DNA of 64,000 nucleotides, from the NCBI GenBank assembly GCA_907163375.1, contig CAJQUW010003196.1, positions 124,001 to 188,000 of the forward strand. The letters are read 5' to 3'. Below the pieces are notes generated by a model. The model saw nothing but the letters and a program-made list of their open reading frames with translations. It was not told the origin of the DNA and did not search any database. This DNA is from Prostheceraeus crozeri. Its lineage: Eukaryota; Platyhelminthes; Polycladida; Euryleptidae. The translations under genes were made by a program, and so were the position numbers. Below are positions 23,648 to 35,013 of the stretch, one piece after another. Positions within the stretch are counted from its first letter, which is position 1; each line of letters begins with the position of its first letter.

Positions 23648-25452
23648 ATGCGTCGGGAGTACAAGCGAAAGACAAACCGGATGAATTACGGAATAGAGGC
23701 GCTACAAAAGTCACTTCAAAGCTTGAAGAATGGCATGGGTGTTCGTCAAGTGTCTCGAATGCATGGTGTTCCGTGCAGAACATTAAGACGACATCGAGAT
23801 GGTCTTACTTCTCGTCCTGGAAGGACAAAGCTTGGCAGATACGAGACTGCCTTGCCAACCGACGTTGAAGATTCTTTGAAGGAACATATATTATTCACGG
23901 AGAATCGACTCTTCGGACTAACAAACTTAGAATTGCGCCGTCTTGCTTTCAGTGTTGCTGAACGTTCCGGTATCAACCATCCATTTCAAAATGGTCTTGC
24001 CGGTAAAGATTGGCTACGTGGCTTCTTGAAAAGACATCCTGATACATCACTACGGAAGCCACAAGAAACCAGCATCAATAGAGCTGTATCCTTTAACAAG
24101 CAAAACGTCGAAGAATTTTTCAAGATATACAAAGACATTTTGGAAAAGCACAGTTTCCAAGCCAGACAAATATGAAACATGGACGAAACAGGAATAACAA
24201 CAGTTCAAACACCATGTAAAATTCTGGCCAAGTCGGGTAAACGTAGTGTTGGCAAAATCGTAAGCGCAGAGAGAGGACAATTAAGTAAGTAAGTAAGTAA
24301 GCGTTTATTGACAAAAAAATACATCTACCTCCGAATGGGAATCGTGGAGGCATTTGATTTGTAGGCCAAATTGATGACTGTCATTGTTTCATGCAGTGCA
24401 GCAGGTCACTATGTTCCGCCATTGCTTATTTTGCCTCGAAAGAGAATGGCTGAGCAACTCATGAAGGGGACTCCACCAGACTCGATAGGAGCTGTCAGCG
24501 ATAGTGGATGGACTGATGGAGACATCTTCCTTGTTTGGTTGAAACATTTCCAGAAGTGGACACACAGCAGTGCAGACAATCCACAGTTGCTTGTATTGGA
24601 TGGACATCATTCACACAAGACTCTCGAAGCTGTCCTCTTTTCTAGAGAACACGGTATTCACATGCTGACCCTCCAACCACATACATCACATAAGATGCAG
24701 CCTCTGGATAGAACAGTTTTCAAAGCACTCAAAGCAAGTTACAATACGGCTGTAGATAACTTCATGCGTTCAAACCCAGGAAGCGTGTGACCATGTTTGA
24801 TGTTGGAGAGCTGTTCGGCATCGCCTACAATCGGATAACAACTCTAGAAAAAGCAATGAAAGGATTCGAGGTCACTGGTTTGTGGCCACTGAATGAAATG
24901 ATATTTTCTCAAGAGGACTTCGCTCCATCATTGATGATAGATAAGGCCGATCCTAGATATAATAACAACGATCATGCTGAAGATTTCCATGAGACGAATG
25001 ATGTCCCTGGTCCAAGTGGAATTTCAGGTAGCACAGCTGAAGTCGTGTCCTTGTCCCCAGCAGTTGATGCACCATCAAACACCGGTGTACCGGTAAGCCC
25101 TCGATCGTTGATTGAAGACCCGTCACCTCTTCCAACAGCACCAAAAAGAAAGAGAACGAGGAAAGTGGAAAAGTCGAAACTATTGACCTCTTCGCCATCG
25201 AAAAAACAGCTCGAACATATGAAAAATGCGAGTGCAAAAAGGAAGGTCCGAGTGAAATCAGCAACTCCTTCTAAGGCACCAGCACCAAGTTATGACCGCA
25301 CTTCATGTTTCATTTGTTCAATGAAGTGGGTCATGTCCTGCGAAGAATGGATCCAATGCACAAAATGCAAGCGATGGGCGTGTGTGCCGCGCACAGATGT
25401 CGAGAGTGCTGACCAGATCGAATATGTATGTGACTTTTGTCGTGCTTTGTGA
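23648..25452 (+). pseudogene. Pogo-superfamily transposase with C-terminal PHD-like finger
   Basis: Three open blocks lie in order. 23648-24175 has an N-terminal HTH (GVRQVSRMHGVPCRTLRRH) and a CENP-B-like second HTH (GLAGKDWLRGFLKRHP). After an in-frame TGA where the family has Trp comes NMDETGITTVQTP, the first catalytic Asp of DDE_1. An insertion of about 90 bp beginning with repeated AAGT follows (about 24281-24370). 24371-24790 has LLVLDGHHSHKT (second Asp) and HTSHKMQPLDRTVFKALK (third acidic position). A one-base deletion near 24783 then shifts to 24787-25452, with AMKGFEVTGLWPLN, a Ser/Pro-rich basic linker, and CFICSMKWVMSCEEWIQCTK, CKRWACVPRT and CDFC. This last part is a C4-type PHD-like finger with the usual Trp. 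Such fused fingers occur in Tigger/Jerky-type lineages. Inactive. Confidence 0.85.
24281..24372. repeat. Small insertion starting with (AAGT)n
   Basis: AAGTAAGTAAGTAAG is followed by GCGTTTATTGACAAAAAAAT. It splits the DDE domain between its first and second catalytic residues. It may be the 3' end of a short retroposon in reverse. Confidence 0.5.
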
Positions 25453-26854
25453 ACTTGTCTTGTTGTGTGTTGCAATTCTGTGCGTACTATGTAGTATTTG
25501 TAGCGCCTATGAAAGTCTTCATTGTAATAGTCAATAGATCTGTTTGATATTGGAAAATTTGTTATTGTTATATTCGCAGCTGGGTTTTAATTAGCAGATA
25601 GGTATAGACATATGTATAGGTAGGCTATATGGATAGGCTAAGCTTACTAGCATTCCCTTGAGTTGACATAATCATAGCCAAAATGTTATATGTCCGGTTT
25701 TTCATATTGCCTTAGCATCTGAATACTAATATCATTATGATATGTGCAATTTGAATACGATGTTAAAATAGTAGGGGGTAAAACGTCCCCAGGGGCGTCT
25801 TACCCTACATGGTGGGGCGTTTCGCCCCATGCATGAGGTAAAACGCCTTTTTGAGAAAATTTACAAAAAGGTATGCACAGAACATTGCAAAAGTGTTTGA
25901 CGAAAATCAACTAGTCTGAATAATTCTACGGTCTCTATTCTCAAATTAAGCAAAAATCGCGTTTTGTAATTTGTGATAATAAAGTCCAAATTTAGCGTGA
26001 AAGTTAAGCGGGGCGTCCTGCCCCACCTTACCCTAATTGGGTCCACATCACTATTCAGATTCAAGAAATGAAACATAAATTTAGTGAATCATAAAATCAC
26101 ACCGGTGAAAATTTAATCAAAAACTTGAAGTTTCAGCCAAGAAAGCAGAATAAGGTCTCGACTTTTTAATGAAGACTTCCATTATAATACTGAACATGAA
26201 ATTCCCTTGATAATCAGCTCAATTTCCGCTTAGTTAGGATGCTTATTGGCAAATATTCATTCCTTTTGATATACAACTTGTTTCATACTACTTATAAATG
26301 ACGTCATGTCGGTAGTATACAAATTTACCAAAATTTAGATTTTTTTTAAAACTGCTCAAATAATTTTTTGGACGACGGGAACGTTATCTCCGCAAAAACT
26401 GAATCGTTTTATATATAGATTTTTTCTGTATCCATTATGAGTCGACAATCTACCTATATATACTTGCTGTATGGGAAAAATAGTGCGATAAAATTATCTT
26501 TCTGGATTGCAAAAATATATTGAGAGAATAATCTGGCAGACAGGAAGGAAAATATGCGCATTTTCTGTCTAGATGCTGATTAGGCAGCTTTCTAGACAAT
26601 CGTATTTCATTTAGATGCACATTCTTTAATAGTCTGATACTCATTTGACATTCATAAAAAATCATTATTTCATCAACTTCATTGCAAGAAGACAGAGTGA
26701 CCGCTGTAGGGAGTCCTGAATCTTCAGAAACATGTCTGTGAATCTGCTTTATAATGTCAAAATTAGAGGAGAGATGTGTATATAAAGTAAGTGGAAATAA
26801 GAAAGTGACACGAACATAGTGCATTATAATGATGACAAAACTATGGGAAAAAGT

Positions 26855-27057
26855 ATGTAGGGGTCTCGCGGTGAACAGGAGGCTGTAAGTCATCTTTGCT
26901 GAATGAAAATTCTATCCTTTTATATTTTTCGCTTAAAGTTAAAAAGTTGAAAATAAAACATATGTTTTTGCTTTCAACTTTTTAACTTAACGTGGAAAAT
27001 ATAAAGGAGAGAAAATTTCAAGAATTTTTGTTCAACAAACAAATGTAGGGGTCTCGC
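26855..27057. repeat. Hairpin framed by 15-bp direct repeats
   Basis: ATGTAGGGGTCTCGC occurs at 26855-26869 and 27043-27057. Between them TTTTTCGCTTAAAGTTAAAA and its near-complement GCTTTCAACTTTTTAACTTA form a hairpin (about 26915-27005). Direct repeats around a hairpin suggest an insertion, or a duplication of a short unit. Confidence 0.6.
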
Positions 27058-27393
27058 TATAGTAGAACAAAATCGAGTGCAAAAATGGCCTGACCGAGCA
27101 AAACGACATGGTAAAAGACGCTTCATGGGATGCAAGTCATTTTCGCAGCATCTGAGGAACTTTGATTCCGACTGTTTGAACCGGTCTTCAATTGATAGAA
27201 AGCAGTTATTGCCACTGATCAATTTGTGGGCCCTATTCTGTGAACATTCAGCCTTCTGCAGTAAATAGGAAGGTACATGACCATAGAGAGGAGCTAGCTG
27301 TATGCAATATGCTATAAGGGCACGTGACCACTGAAATTTCCTAAGGGTGAAACAATACTCTTCAATGAACGAATAAGATGAAGTCGGCTAGAC

Positions 27394-27835
27394 GCACACT
27401 GTAAACCGTTGACTGACAATTGACAGACATTTATCCTACAAAATCTATTTTGTCGGTCATTGTTAGTTCTTGTAGGATGATTGCCACTGAACACCTACAA
27501 TATCTGACAAAAAGCGACAAAATTAATAGCAATGAATTACAGTTTAAATTTTATCAAAAATGTAGGTAATTAATTGAATTATGTCAAAATAAATCATGGT
27601 TTTGCCAGACAATAAAAGAGATTGCCCAAAAGTCAAGCAATCACTAATCGAAAAAATCAATTAAATATTCAACTGTTTTTGTTTAGTTAATTTGCATACA
27701 AAACATCTGTTTCGATGTCGGTAGAGAACCTACAAATTCGTCGGGTATCGCAGGATATTATTGGAGGTGACAATCGTCGGTTGATTTTGTCAGTGATTTT
27801 GTAGGATAATTGTCGGTCTACAGTTTATAGTGCAC
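27394..27835. mobile_element. MITE with imperfect terminal inverted repeats
   Basis: Left end GCACACTGTAAACCGTTGAC and right end (reverse strand) GTGCACTATAAACTGTAGAC pair over about 20 bp. Inner GACAAT and ATCCTACAA words are also inverted. About 440 bp, no coding. Confidence 0.6.
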
Positions 27836-28223
27836 GAGATAAGCACCTGGAGGACTTTGTTGCTTTAACTTGAAAATGTCGGCTGGAGAGGAAAGAATGC
27901 AGTCATTCTAGAATGCCGTTTTTAAATCCTTTGAATCAAGATCTTTGAGAAGTTGTTAGTCTGTAACTCACAAATACCTTTGAAAGATCGAGATACGAAA
28001 AAACCACTACAGTTTCATCAAGATGCCGTGTAACTTCGTCATGAATTTTCACCAGAGCACGGACTGAAGAGGTCTGTTTATAATCGTCGTGTCGGACTCT
28101 TCATCAACTCGTCCTTCATTGTGTCCAGAAGTGATTGGCAAGATCGAGGTAGGACGAAAATCATGAATCTTGGGCATGTGCTTCTTGGGAACAGGACTGA
28201 CATGAGCGAAATTGAATATTGAA

Positions 28224-28448
28224 GGATATTCAAGAAATTTTCAAAACTAAATTATTCTCTCCCGAAGTGTTTATGTCACAATAAAAGAAAAATTAAGTTC
28301 AGGTACAGAGTTGCCAACGTTTCGGGTCCTAACTCTTTCTCAAGGCAGTTGACTGTAAAATGAGATGCTACAATATGTGCTTTATTTTTTTATTGTGGCA
28401 TAAACACTTCGGGAGAGAATAATTTAGTTTTGAAAGTTTCTTGAATAT
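28224..28448. repeat. Hairpin element with ~64-bp arms
   Basis: Left arm (28224-28292) and right arm (28385-28448) are near-perfect complements, for example TTCTCTCCCGAAGTGTTTAT against ATAAACACTTCGGGAGAGAA. The loop carries the CGTTTCGGGTCC motif listed as a hammerhead-like relic at 28313-28346. Confidence 0.75.
28313..28346 (-). ncRNA. Hammerhead-like motif, degenerate
   Basis: On the minus strand CCTTGAGAAAG, a linker, CCCGAAAC, self-complementary ACGU, then U. It has the same organisation as at 18948-18982, with a weak first half of the core. Confidence 0.3.
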
Positions 28449-28639
28449 AGTCCTCCCACGCACTGCCATAACTGATATTGAATTTTCTCTGATATTTAAT
28501 TGATTCTTTAATTTTCTTGAAGTGACCGATCAAATATTGCATCCCTTCGTTGTGTGATATTGTCTTTCAGCTCACAATTGCTTCGCCTTCGAAATTTCAA
28601 TCTTCACTTTTGATTTATAGTGATTATAGTGTTGCCAGG

Positions 28640-29560
28640 CTTTGTCTCTAAATGATTGTCATCTCCTACTGATTAATAGCTTGAGGACCGGTGCTATCCA
28701 ATGCTTCTCTCTGCTTGAAATTGATGAGTTGACATGGAACAGCGGACAAACAGAAATACAGTTGATCATAAAACGCAGTAACCATTTTGTTAACGGTCAG
28801 AAAATCTTGAAGATTATCAAAATTCATCTCTTCCAACAGACTACAAGAATCGACAAAATGAATAACGAAAGTCACACACTGGCACCAAAACCTTTTCATT
28901 GGACGTAGAGGAAGTATTGTGATCGGAGTTCTTAATCGGAGGTCCGACGACGGCGGCGCAATCTTCGTACATTTGACACAAGACTTCGTCAACCCAAAGA
29001 AATTCAACTTAGTCTAAAATTTAGTTCAGGTGTGTTGGTAATTTAATTTTATTTGTTTAAATGGCTCAGACAGAAAAGAATCAGGAAATTCATCAAGGTC
29101 ACTTCTCCCAATAAAGGTATCGTCAACGTCCTTGTTCAAATTGTCATCGCAAATGTCAATTAGAAGATTCACTGTTCCATCATCCTCACTTTTGCATAAA
29201 TCTGGTGGTACATAGATATTGCAGCATATCAAGCGCCGATGGGCAATGTATAAGTCAATGACTGTCCAAGAGAACAAGTCTAGAGGGCCTAAGTCGCTCA
29301 TGAACCCACGTACAAACGCCGTCACCACGACGAATCCTTCTATCTGAGCGGACTAATTCATAGCGAGCAATGTGAAGCAGATGACGGCTGTGATATTCAG
29401 TTGACCATGTCTCTGTCCCCATGATCACATCAGATTTGAGATGTATAATTGTGACACATAAATCATCAAACTTCCTAATTATAGATCTCGCATTGAATAT
29501 AAGAATCGAAGGACACACATCATTTATAAAAACCAAGCACGAAAACGTGTCATGTTTGTT
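28640..29560 (-). pseudogene. Decayed LINE: endonuclease and linker
   Basis: Minus-strand frames start with CPSILIFNARSIIRKFDDL, then DVIMGTETWSTEYHSRHLL and YELVRSDRRIRRGDGVCTWV. These are the first blocks of an APE-type LINE endonuclease (N-A-R-S, TETW, RxDRxxxRGGG). A shifted frame (29328-29026) adds LICCNIYVPPDL, the xxYRPP block. Further left (29007-28666) VNKMVTAFYDQLYFCLSAVP resembles the endonuclease-RT linker of CR1-like elements. No RT domain is visible. Several frame changes indicate an old fragment. Confidence 0.7.
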
Positions 29561-29811
29561 CGGGTCATCACAGTTACTTTATATACCACAACATCTTCAT
29601 CTCGTTGCTTCCTTTCTTTCAACTCATTTCTGAAATTCCTCTATTCCTCTTCATGCATTGAAGTTCTATCACGTCTGATAAAGATCCCGCCACAAATTAA
29701 GGAAAACTTCAAGACACATCGGAGTCAAATTTTTATCGATTGAGAGCTGCCACACTGTAAGGCCTCATTCACACTAAAAGTTTAGCAAAGTTAACCCTTT
29801 AACGCCTGCGC

Positions 29812-30010
29812 TGATTCTAAGTACCCTCCCAATTTGACTGAGCCCGAGATAACTCGTATCGATGCAGCAGCAGAATATCACTGACAGCGTAAAACAGTTA
29901 GTACATCCAGAACCTGAGCCCGAGTTATCTCGTATCGAGAGAGCGGTAGAATATCGCTGACGGCGCAACAGACTTACTACATTGAGAGCCTGAGCCCGAG
30001 ATATCTCGTC
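29812..30010. repeat. Tandem units, left side of the element
   Basis: Three units of about 85 bp each carry GAGCCCGAGATAACTCGTAT-like words followed by GAATATCRCTGAC. They are the inverse of the units at 31.65-32.61 kb. Confidence 0.7.
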
Positions 30011-31654
30011 GCCTGCACTCAGCGCGCTGTGACTGAAAGAATTTCGTCAATCCTCACTGTGAAACTGAGGATTTTAAGATTAAACTTGCGCTTTTCACTG
30101 GTTTTGTTGTATTATGTTTTATCCTTAAATGTGTTATAATGATGGTTATAATTATTTTGAAAATGCAATTAAGTAAAAATGTAAACAGCAAAATATCATA
30201 TGAACGAGACTTTTTTAATTTTCTTTAAATTTCATGATATATATTTATAACGCTCGAATAAAAACAAGAATCATTACCAAATTACACATAGAATTTGAAT
30301 TCTCAAAAGTATTAGGCTTATCGGCTTATAACATAACAATTACTAATTCTCCTTCGTCTGACAAAATGATATCTCCATCGTCCATCTTCAATAACAATAT
30401 CATGTAATAACTGCCTCATTAGTTCAGAATTGAGGCACAATACTCTCGAAGACGTGGTTAAAAGGATAGCCCGAACAAAATTCGTATGATAAGCAGTGTG
30501 TGTGGTGTGCATGATTGCATTTTCTCGCGTTGTTGTTGCTGCGCCGTGTTAATTTTGTAATTTTGAATAGTGTACTGTTGGAAAAGAGTATGAGTCACCT
30601 CAAATGTGCTCATAGAAAACAGTCTCTTACTCTGTTCCTCTTTGGTTTTGTCTCTTCTTCTCCATTGAAAATTTACGAGTATATAGACTACATATAACGG
30701 TATATACTAGATATATAATATTTTTATTCAATATCATAGAATTGTAATATTGTATATCAACTTCCAAGTAATTCGTAGAGCTTTCAGAAAAGTGTTAAAA
30801 ATGGGATCTGTACTTGAGAATTGGGAAGTGTACTTGATAAAACAGCATTCAAAAACTTTCGAGAGATCCTAGACTGTTAGCTTTTAGCTGGCTGGGCACA
30901 ATAGATAGCAAACAGTGACTTACTGCTTGATATAGCCTGTTAGATCATACTACGCTGATATTGATTTTGCGTGTAGCTACCTTATTTGATCGTGAAGTTA
31001 TCCTTAATGAGGACAGTCCTAATATTATAGTGGATTTCACATATTCTCATGACAGACGCATCTTAAATAGAAAATAATTTCATCTTCCCATTGCCTGTGT
31101 TAAGCCATAAAATCAGTTTACTGATTTCCATTTAATATTCATCAACATCAAAGGATATTGAAAAGTTAAAATTATCAAAATGAATGCTCCTAATTACTGA
31201 CCATGAAAAAGAATCGTTTTCGTATGTTGCTGCCTGGCAGCAACCTTTGAATCCAAAAATTCTTCGTTGATAAAAGAGCTTTGAAAATGCAAACATTCGC
31301 ACCTTTACATACTGTGCACAAATATTTCCGATCAACTTCGTGAGCACTAAGTCGTGATCAAAGACGTCTGTACGCCATGACTCAGATCAATCAGAATGTA
31401 AGAGACCTGTTTGGTACTCTAGTTATAAGTAATAATGCAGACCGTGTTCTGTTTTTAGTTATCACATTTTCCCAGGTGTCGCTTACTCATTAACTCTGAC
31501 GAATCATTTGACAATAGGTCATGTATACTATTGTAAACATGTATCAGAAGATAGATTTTCAGTTTAGTAGGCCACATGCATCCGTTATTAGTGGACACGA
31601 GTTCTAAATTATATTAAAAACATTCTAGATATAAAAAAACGTTCACCCAAGTAA

Positions 31655-32610
31655 AGAACGAGTATACTCGGCATTCGGGAAATTGGTACACCACATCAGC
31701 CCGAGTATACTCGTTATTCGGGAACTATTGAAAACTTTATTTTATCTGTCAGAGAATGAGTGGCGGCTATCGTTTCGAGTTAACTCGGGCTTAGGCCCTG
31801 AAGAACAACTGCTGATTGCGTTGTCAGTGATATTCGTCTGCTCTATCGATACGAGTTAACTCGGGCTTAGTTTCTTATTGTATTCCATTCTCGGCGTCAC
31901 CAGCCAACTGTTGATAGCGCTCGATACGAGTTAACTCGGGCTTAGTTTCTTATTGTATTCCATTCTCGGCGTCACCAGCCAACTGTTGATAGCGCTCGAT
32001 ACGAGTTAACTCGGGCTTAGGCGCTAAAGAACAACTGCTGATTGCGTTGTCAGTGATATTCGTCTGCTCTATCGATACGAGTTAACTCGGGCTTAGGCGC
32101 TAAAGAACAACTGCTGATTGCGTTGTCAGTGATATTCGTCTGCTCTATCGATACGAGTTAACTCGGGCTTAGTTTCTTATTGTATTCCATTCTCGGCGTC
32201 ACCAGCCAACTGTTGATAGCGCTCGATACGAGTTAACTCGGGCTTAGTTTCTTATTGTATTCCATTCTCGGCGTCACCAGCCAACTGTTGTTAGCGCTCG
32301 ATACGAGTTAACTCGGGCTTAGTTTCTTATTGTATTCCATTCTCGGCGTCACCAGCCAACTGTTGTTAGCGCTCGATACGAGTTAACTCGGGCTTAGTTT
32401 CTTATTGTATTCCATTCTCGGCGTCACCAGCCAACTGTTGTTAGCCCTCGATACGAGTTAACTCATGCTTAGTTTCTTATTGTATTCCATTCTCGGCGTC
32501 ACCAGCCAACTGTTGATAGCGCTCGATACGAGTTAACTCGGGCTTAGTTTCTTATTGTATTCCATTCTCGGCGTCACCAGCCAACTGTTGATAGCGCTCG
32601 ATACGCTTAG
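31655..32610. repeat. Mosaic satellite array (two 76-bp unit types)
   Basis: Every unit ends with CGATACGAGTTAACTCGGGC TTAG. Type A continues TTTCTTATTGTATTCCATTC and occurs about eight times. Type B continues GCGCTAAAGAACAACTGCTG and occurs about three times. Both are about 76 bp and are interspersed (B at about 31795, 32022 and 32097). Copies of one type are nearly identical, so homogenisation is recent. The first 150 bp hold diverged units with GAGTATACTCG in place of GAGTTAACTCG. Confidence 0.85.
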
Positions 32611-32625
32611 GCGCTAAAGGGTTAA

Positions 32626-33055
32626 AGAAACACGATGGTCCCGAGCAAACGTATGTAAGCAAAGTATTAATCTATCTACTTGCATCAATGAGGATTTTAT
32701 ATTTGCTATTATAAATCCGATATCATATTGCAAGTTAATTTCAAAAAATCCAAAATCTTTCCTTGAGTGCCTATTTGATATACATGCATTTGTAAGAATG
32801 ATTCTTATTTGTATCAATAAACACTTACTTATCAACAGCAAAATTAATGTATGTTTGAGACATGTATATAAGGGATCCGGAACATACAATCGTCTTCAAT
32901 GATGAATGATACAGATGATTTGTTGTTGTTCTGGCGAATTCGTAACCAGATGTTTACAATGCCAATGCATCGTAACTGATGTGCATCCGAATGTAAAGAT
33001 TTATTAATTTCAGCCTTTTTTGCCACAATCTCATAAACCAATCTTTTTCTTTCAG
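32626..33055. other. Upstream region of the LRR-Ig gene
   Basis: No coding seen. A pyrimidine-rich tract followed by CAG at 33053-33055 makes a good splice acceptor directly before the ATG. A 5'-untranslated exon probably lies within or beyond this stretch. Confidence 0.5.
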
Positions 33056-34336
33056 ATGGAGTGGAAAGGATCTACTTTGACTTTTTACATCTTATTTATG
33101 CAGCTTCCTACTGAAATCTATTCCTGTGAAATAGACACAGCTTCACGTGGTGTGATGTACCTCTGGTGCGATAACACTGGGCTGTCGGCTGTCCCACAAT
33201 ATATTGAGAGTTATGAAACAGTGAAAGGGATGGTGTTCACCGGTAAAAATAACTTGGGAAATTTGCCGAGACATGCCTTCCGCAGTTGGGGAAATCGTCT
33301 GCAATATTTGCATTTTGTTGGAGCAAATGTCAAATCGATTGTCAGAGGCACATTCCAGTCCTTGAACAAACTTGAACATCTGCGTTTTAAAAACAATCCT
33401 TCATTAGGTTTAGGCACAGGATTTTCTGATGCCTTGATGGATTTGAAATCTTTGAAGTCTTTATATATAGAAAATTGCAGATCTGGCAGTATTTTTGATG
33501 ATTACTTCAAATCTTTGAAGAATCTGACAGAGTTGACTATAAGTGGTACACCTCTGCACCTTTACAACAAAAGTTTCAATGGATTGAATAAATTGACTAT
33601 TCTACACTTGAATAAAGATGGTTTGACGACGTTGAGTCCGAGCATATCGCAGCTTCCAAATTTGGGATACCTTGAGGCAAATGGAAACAAGTTCCATTGT
33701 GATTGTAAGATGAAAGGGATGTTAGATTGGGTTCAAAAGATGGGGGTTAGTTCAATAGTGTGTAAAACTCCCGCGAAAGTGAATGGAAGACAGTTGGCCC
33801 AATTAACCGAAGCAGCTTTATGTAAATCAGGCCGGAAATCAGACAATACACCTATCATCACAAATGTAGAGTCATACTTCGAGGCCAATCTCGGAGACAA
33901 TTTCACTTTTGAGTGTTCAATCATTTCCAACATATCTGCAAAGGTGTCGTGGATTCGATCGGATATTATAGTTACCAATGGATCTAAATTCATGCTATTT
34001 CGAATGCAGGGTAAAAGCTTCACATCCCAGTTGAGAATTGAAAATGTGGGAATGATGGAAAAAGGCTTCTGGAAGTGTAGAGTTGAATATATGGGCGGTG
34101 ATACTGAAATTGATCTTTATCTTAAAGTTGTACTAGCACCATTGAAAACCAATTTAATTGTGCCTGTATTGTGTGTAATTGCCTTTTTGAAAATTCTTCT
34201 TTTCGTAGGTATATGTGGCTACAAAATGGTTCGAAATGTCTGGAAGTCCGATCCAGATTGCGATGTTTCTTTGTTTTGTACTAGTGAAGATCGGAACCAA
34301 ACTCAACAACAACTCAATGAACAAGAAACTGAATGA
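33056..34336 (+). CDS. LRR-Ig single-pass membrane receptor
   Basis: The 426-residue frame opens with a signal peptide (about residues 1-24). A short cysteine cap follows (YSCEIDT...LWCDNTGL). About six to seven leucine-rich repeats (about 45-215) include LQYLHFVGANV, LEHLRFKNNPS, LKSLYIENC, LTELTISGT and LTILHLNKDGL. The LRRCT cap is NKFHCDCKMKGMLDWV...ALC (about 215-262). An Ig-like domain (about 275-370) has its Cys pair, inner Trp (VSWIRS) and LRIENVGMMEKGFWKC. A membrane helix (about 376-399, VPVLCVIAFLKILLFVGIC) and a 27-residue tail follow. The layout matches animal LRRIG adhesion or immune receptors; the ligand is unknown. The start is placed at 33056 because a strong splice acceptor abuts it; the frame is open 12 codons further upstream. 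No damage. Confidence 0.85.
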   Translation: MEWKGSTLTFYILFMQLPTEIYSCEIDTASRGVMYLWCDNTGLSAVPQYIESYETVKGMVFTGKNNLGNLPRHAFRSWGNRLQYLHFVGANVKSIVRGTFQSLNKLEHLRFKNNPSLGLGTGFSDALMDLKSLKSLYIENCRSGSIFDDYFKSLKNLTELTISGTPLHLYNKSFNGLNKLTILHLNKDGLTTLSPSISQLPNLGYLEANGNKFHCDCKMKGMLDWVQKMGVSSIVCKTPAKVNGRQLAQLTEAALCKSGRKSDNTPIITNVESYFEANLGDNFTFECSIISNISAKVSWIRSDIIVTNGSKFMLFRMQGKSFTSQLRIENVGMMEKGFWKCRVEYMGGDTEIDLYLKVVLAPLKTNLIVPVLCVIAFLKILLFVGICGYKMVRNVWKSDPDCDVSLFCTSEDRNQTQQQLNEQETE

Positions 34337-35013
34337 TTCTTTCGACTACATAATTCGGATAGCATTGTTCTTTGATAAAAATATAGTTATTTCATTTACT
34401 AAAAAATGCCATTTTTTCTTTAAAAATCATAGGATGATTCAAAAACATTATAATGTTGTGTCATACTACAAGAATTTTTCAGTATTTGACACTTACCATG
34501 ACTGGCAAATTTTGCCATCTAACCTTAGAATCATGATGACTTTTGACAGATGAATTATGATATTCTGATCTCTCACATGCTTGAGCCAGCAAATTTTCAC
34601 CGTTAAGACGACCTTATGAAGCAGATACAACGTTAAAAAATGAAAAATCAGTGATTGATATTGTGGGCATTCCTCCCTGTTATTTATTATAAGACATAGT
34701 CTTTGACTAGCACAGATTCTGGAAGGTGCAGTAAATAATAACTATCACGTCAGTAACAGTAAACAACATGATTTCACTTCACAGAACATCGTTCCATAAA
34801 CAACAGAAAAAGTGCAAAAGGAAACGTCAACTGGAAAGTTAAGAAAAGCCCGAAGTTAAGGGAAGATATCGTTTTCAATCAAATCAGAAGTCAAAAACAG
34901 TATTCAGAGTCTGATCTCTTGGGATGCAACAGTCGTTGCCATGTTTCCTGTTGACGCGCACCCGGTTCATGGTTCTGCCCTTTTGAAGCGCAGAAGATCA
35001 TATTTTTAGTCCG
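34337..35013. other. Intergenic, nothing recognised
   Basis: AT-rich 3' flank of the receptor gene. No domain, RNA gene or terminus seen. Confidence 0.5.

Larger units (their letters stand above)
22505..26036 (+). mobile_element. Pogo/Tigger-type DNA transposon
   Basis: The transposase remnant at 23648-25452 is framed on both sides by GC-rich inverted words around GGGGTAAAACGCC and GGCGTTTTACCCC. They occur at 22505-22530, 22853-22935, 25772-25850 and 26005-26036. These are the likely terminal and subterminal repeats. The exact ends and the TA duplication expected of pogo elements could not be fixed because several copies of the motif compete. Confidence 0.55.
29795..32621. mobile_element. 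TTAA-bounded non-autonomous (piggyBac-type) element
   Basis: The element starts CCCTTTAACGCCT right after TTAA (29791-29794). It ends with the complement of CCCTTTAGCGCCT right before TTAA (32622-32625). CCC-starting short inverted ends inside TTAA are the hallmark of piggyBac-class elements. The 2.8-kb body has no transposase. Its left 200 bp and right 950 bp are built from related tandem units in opposite orientation; the middle (30.1-31.6 kb) is AT-rich and unrecognised. Confidence 0.7.

Noticed and set aside
31655-32610. CRISPR-like regular repeats
   Set aside because: Units are contiguous 76-bp satellite repeats with no unique spacers and sit inside a eukaryotic TTAA transposon.
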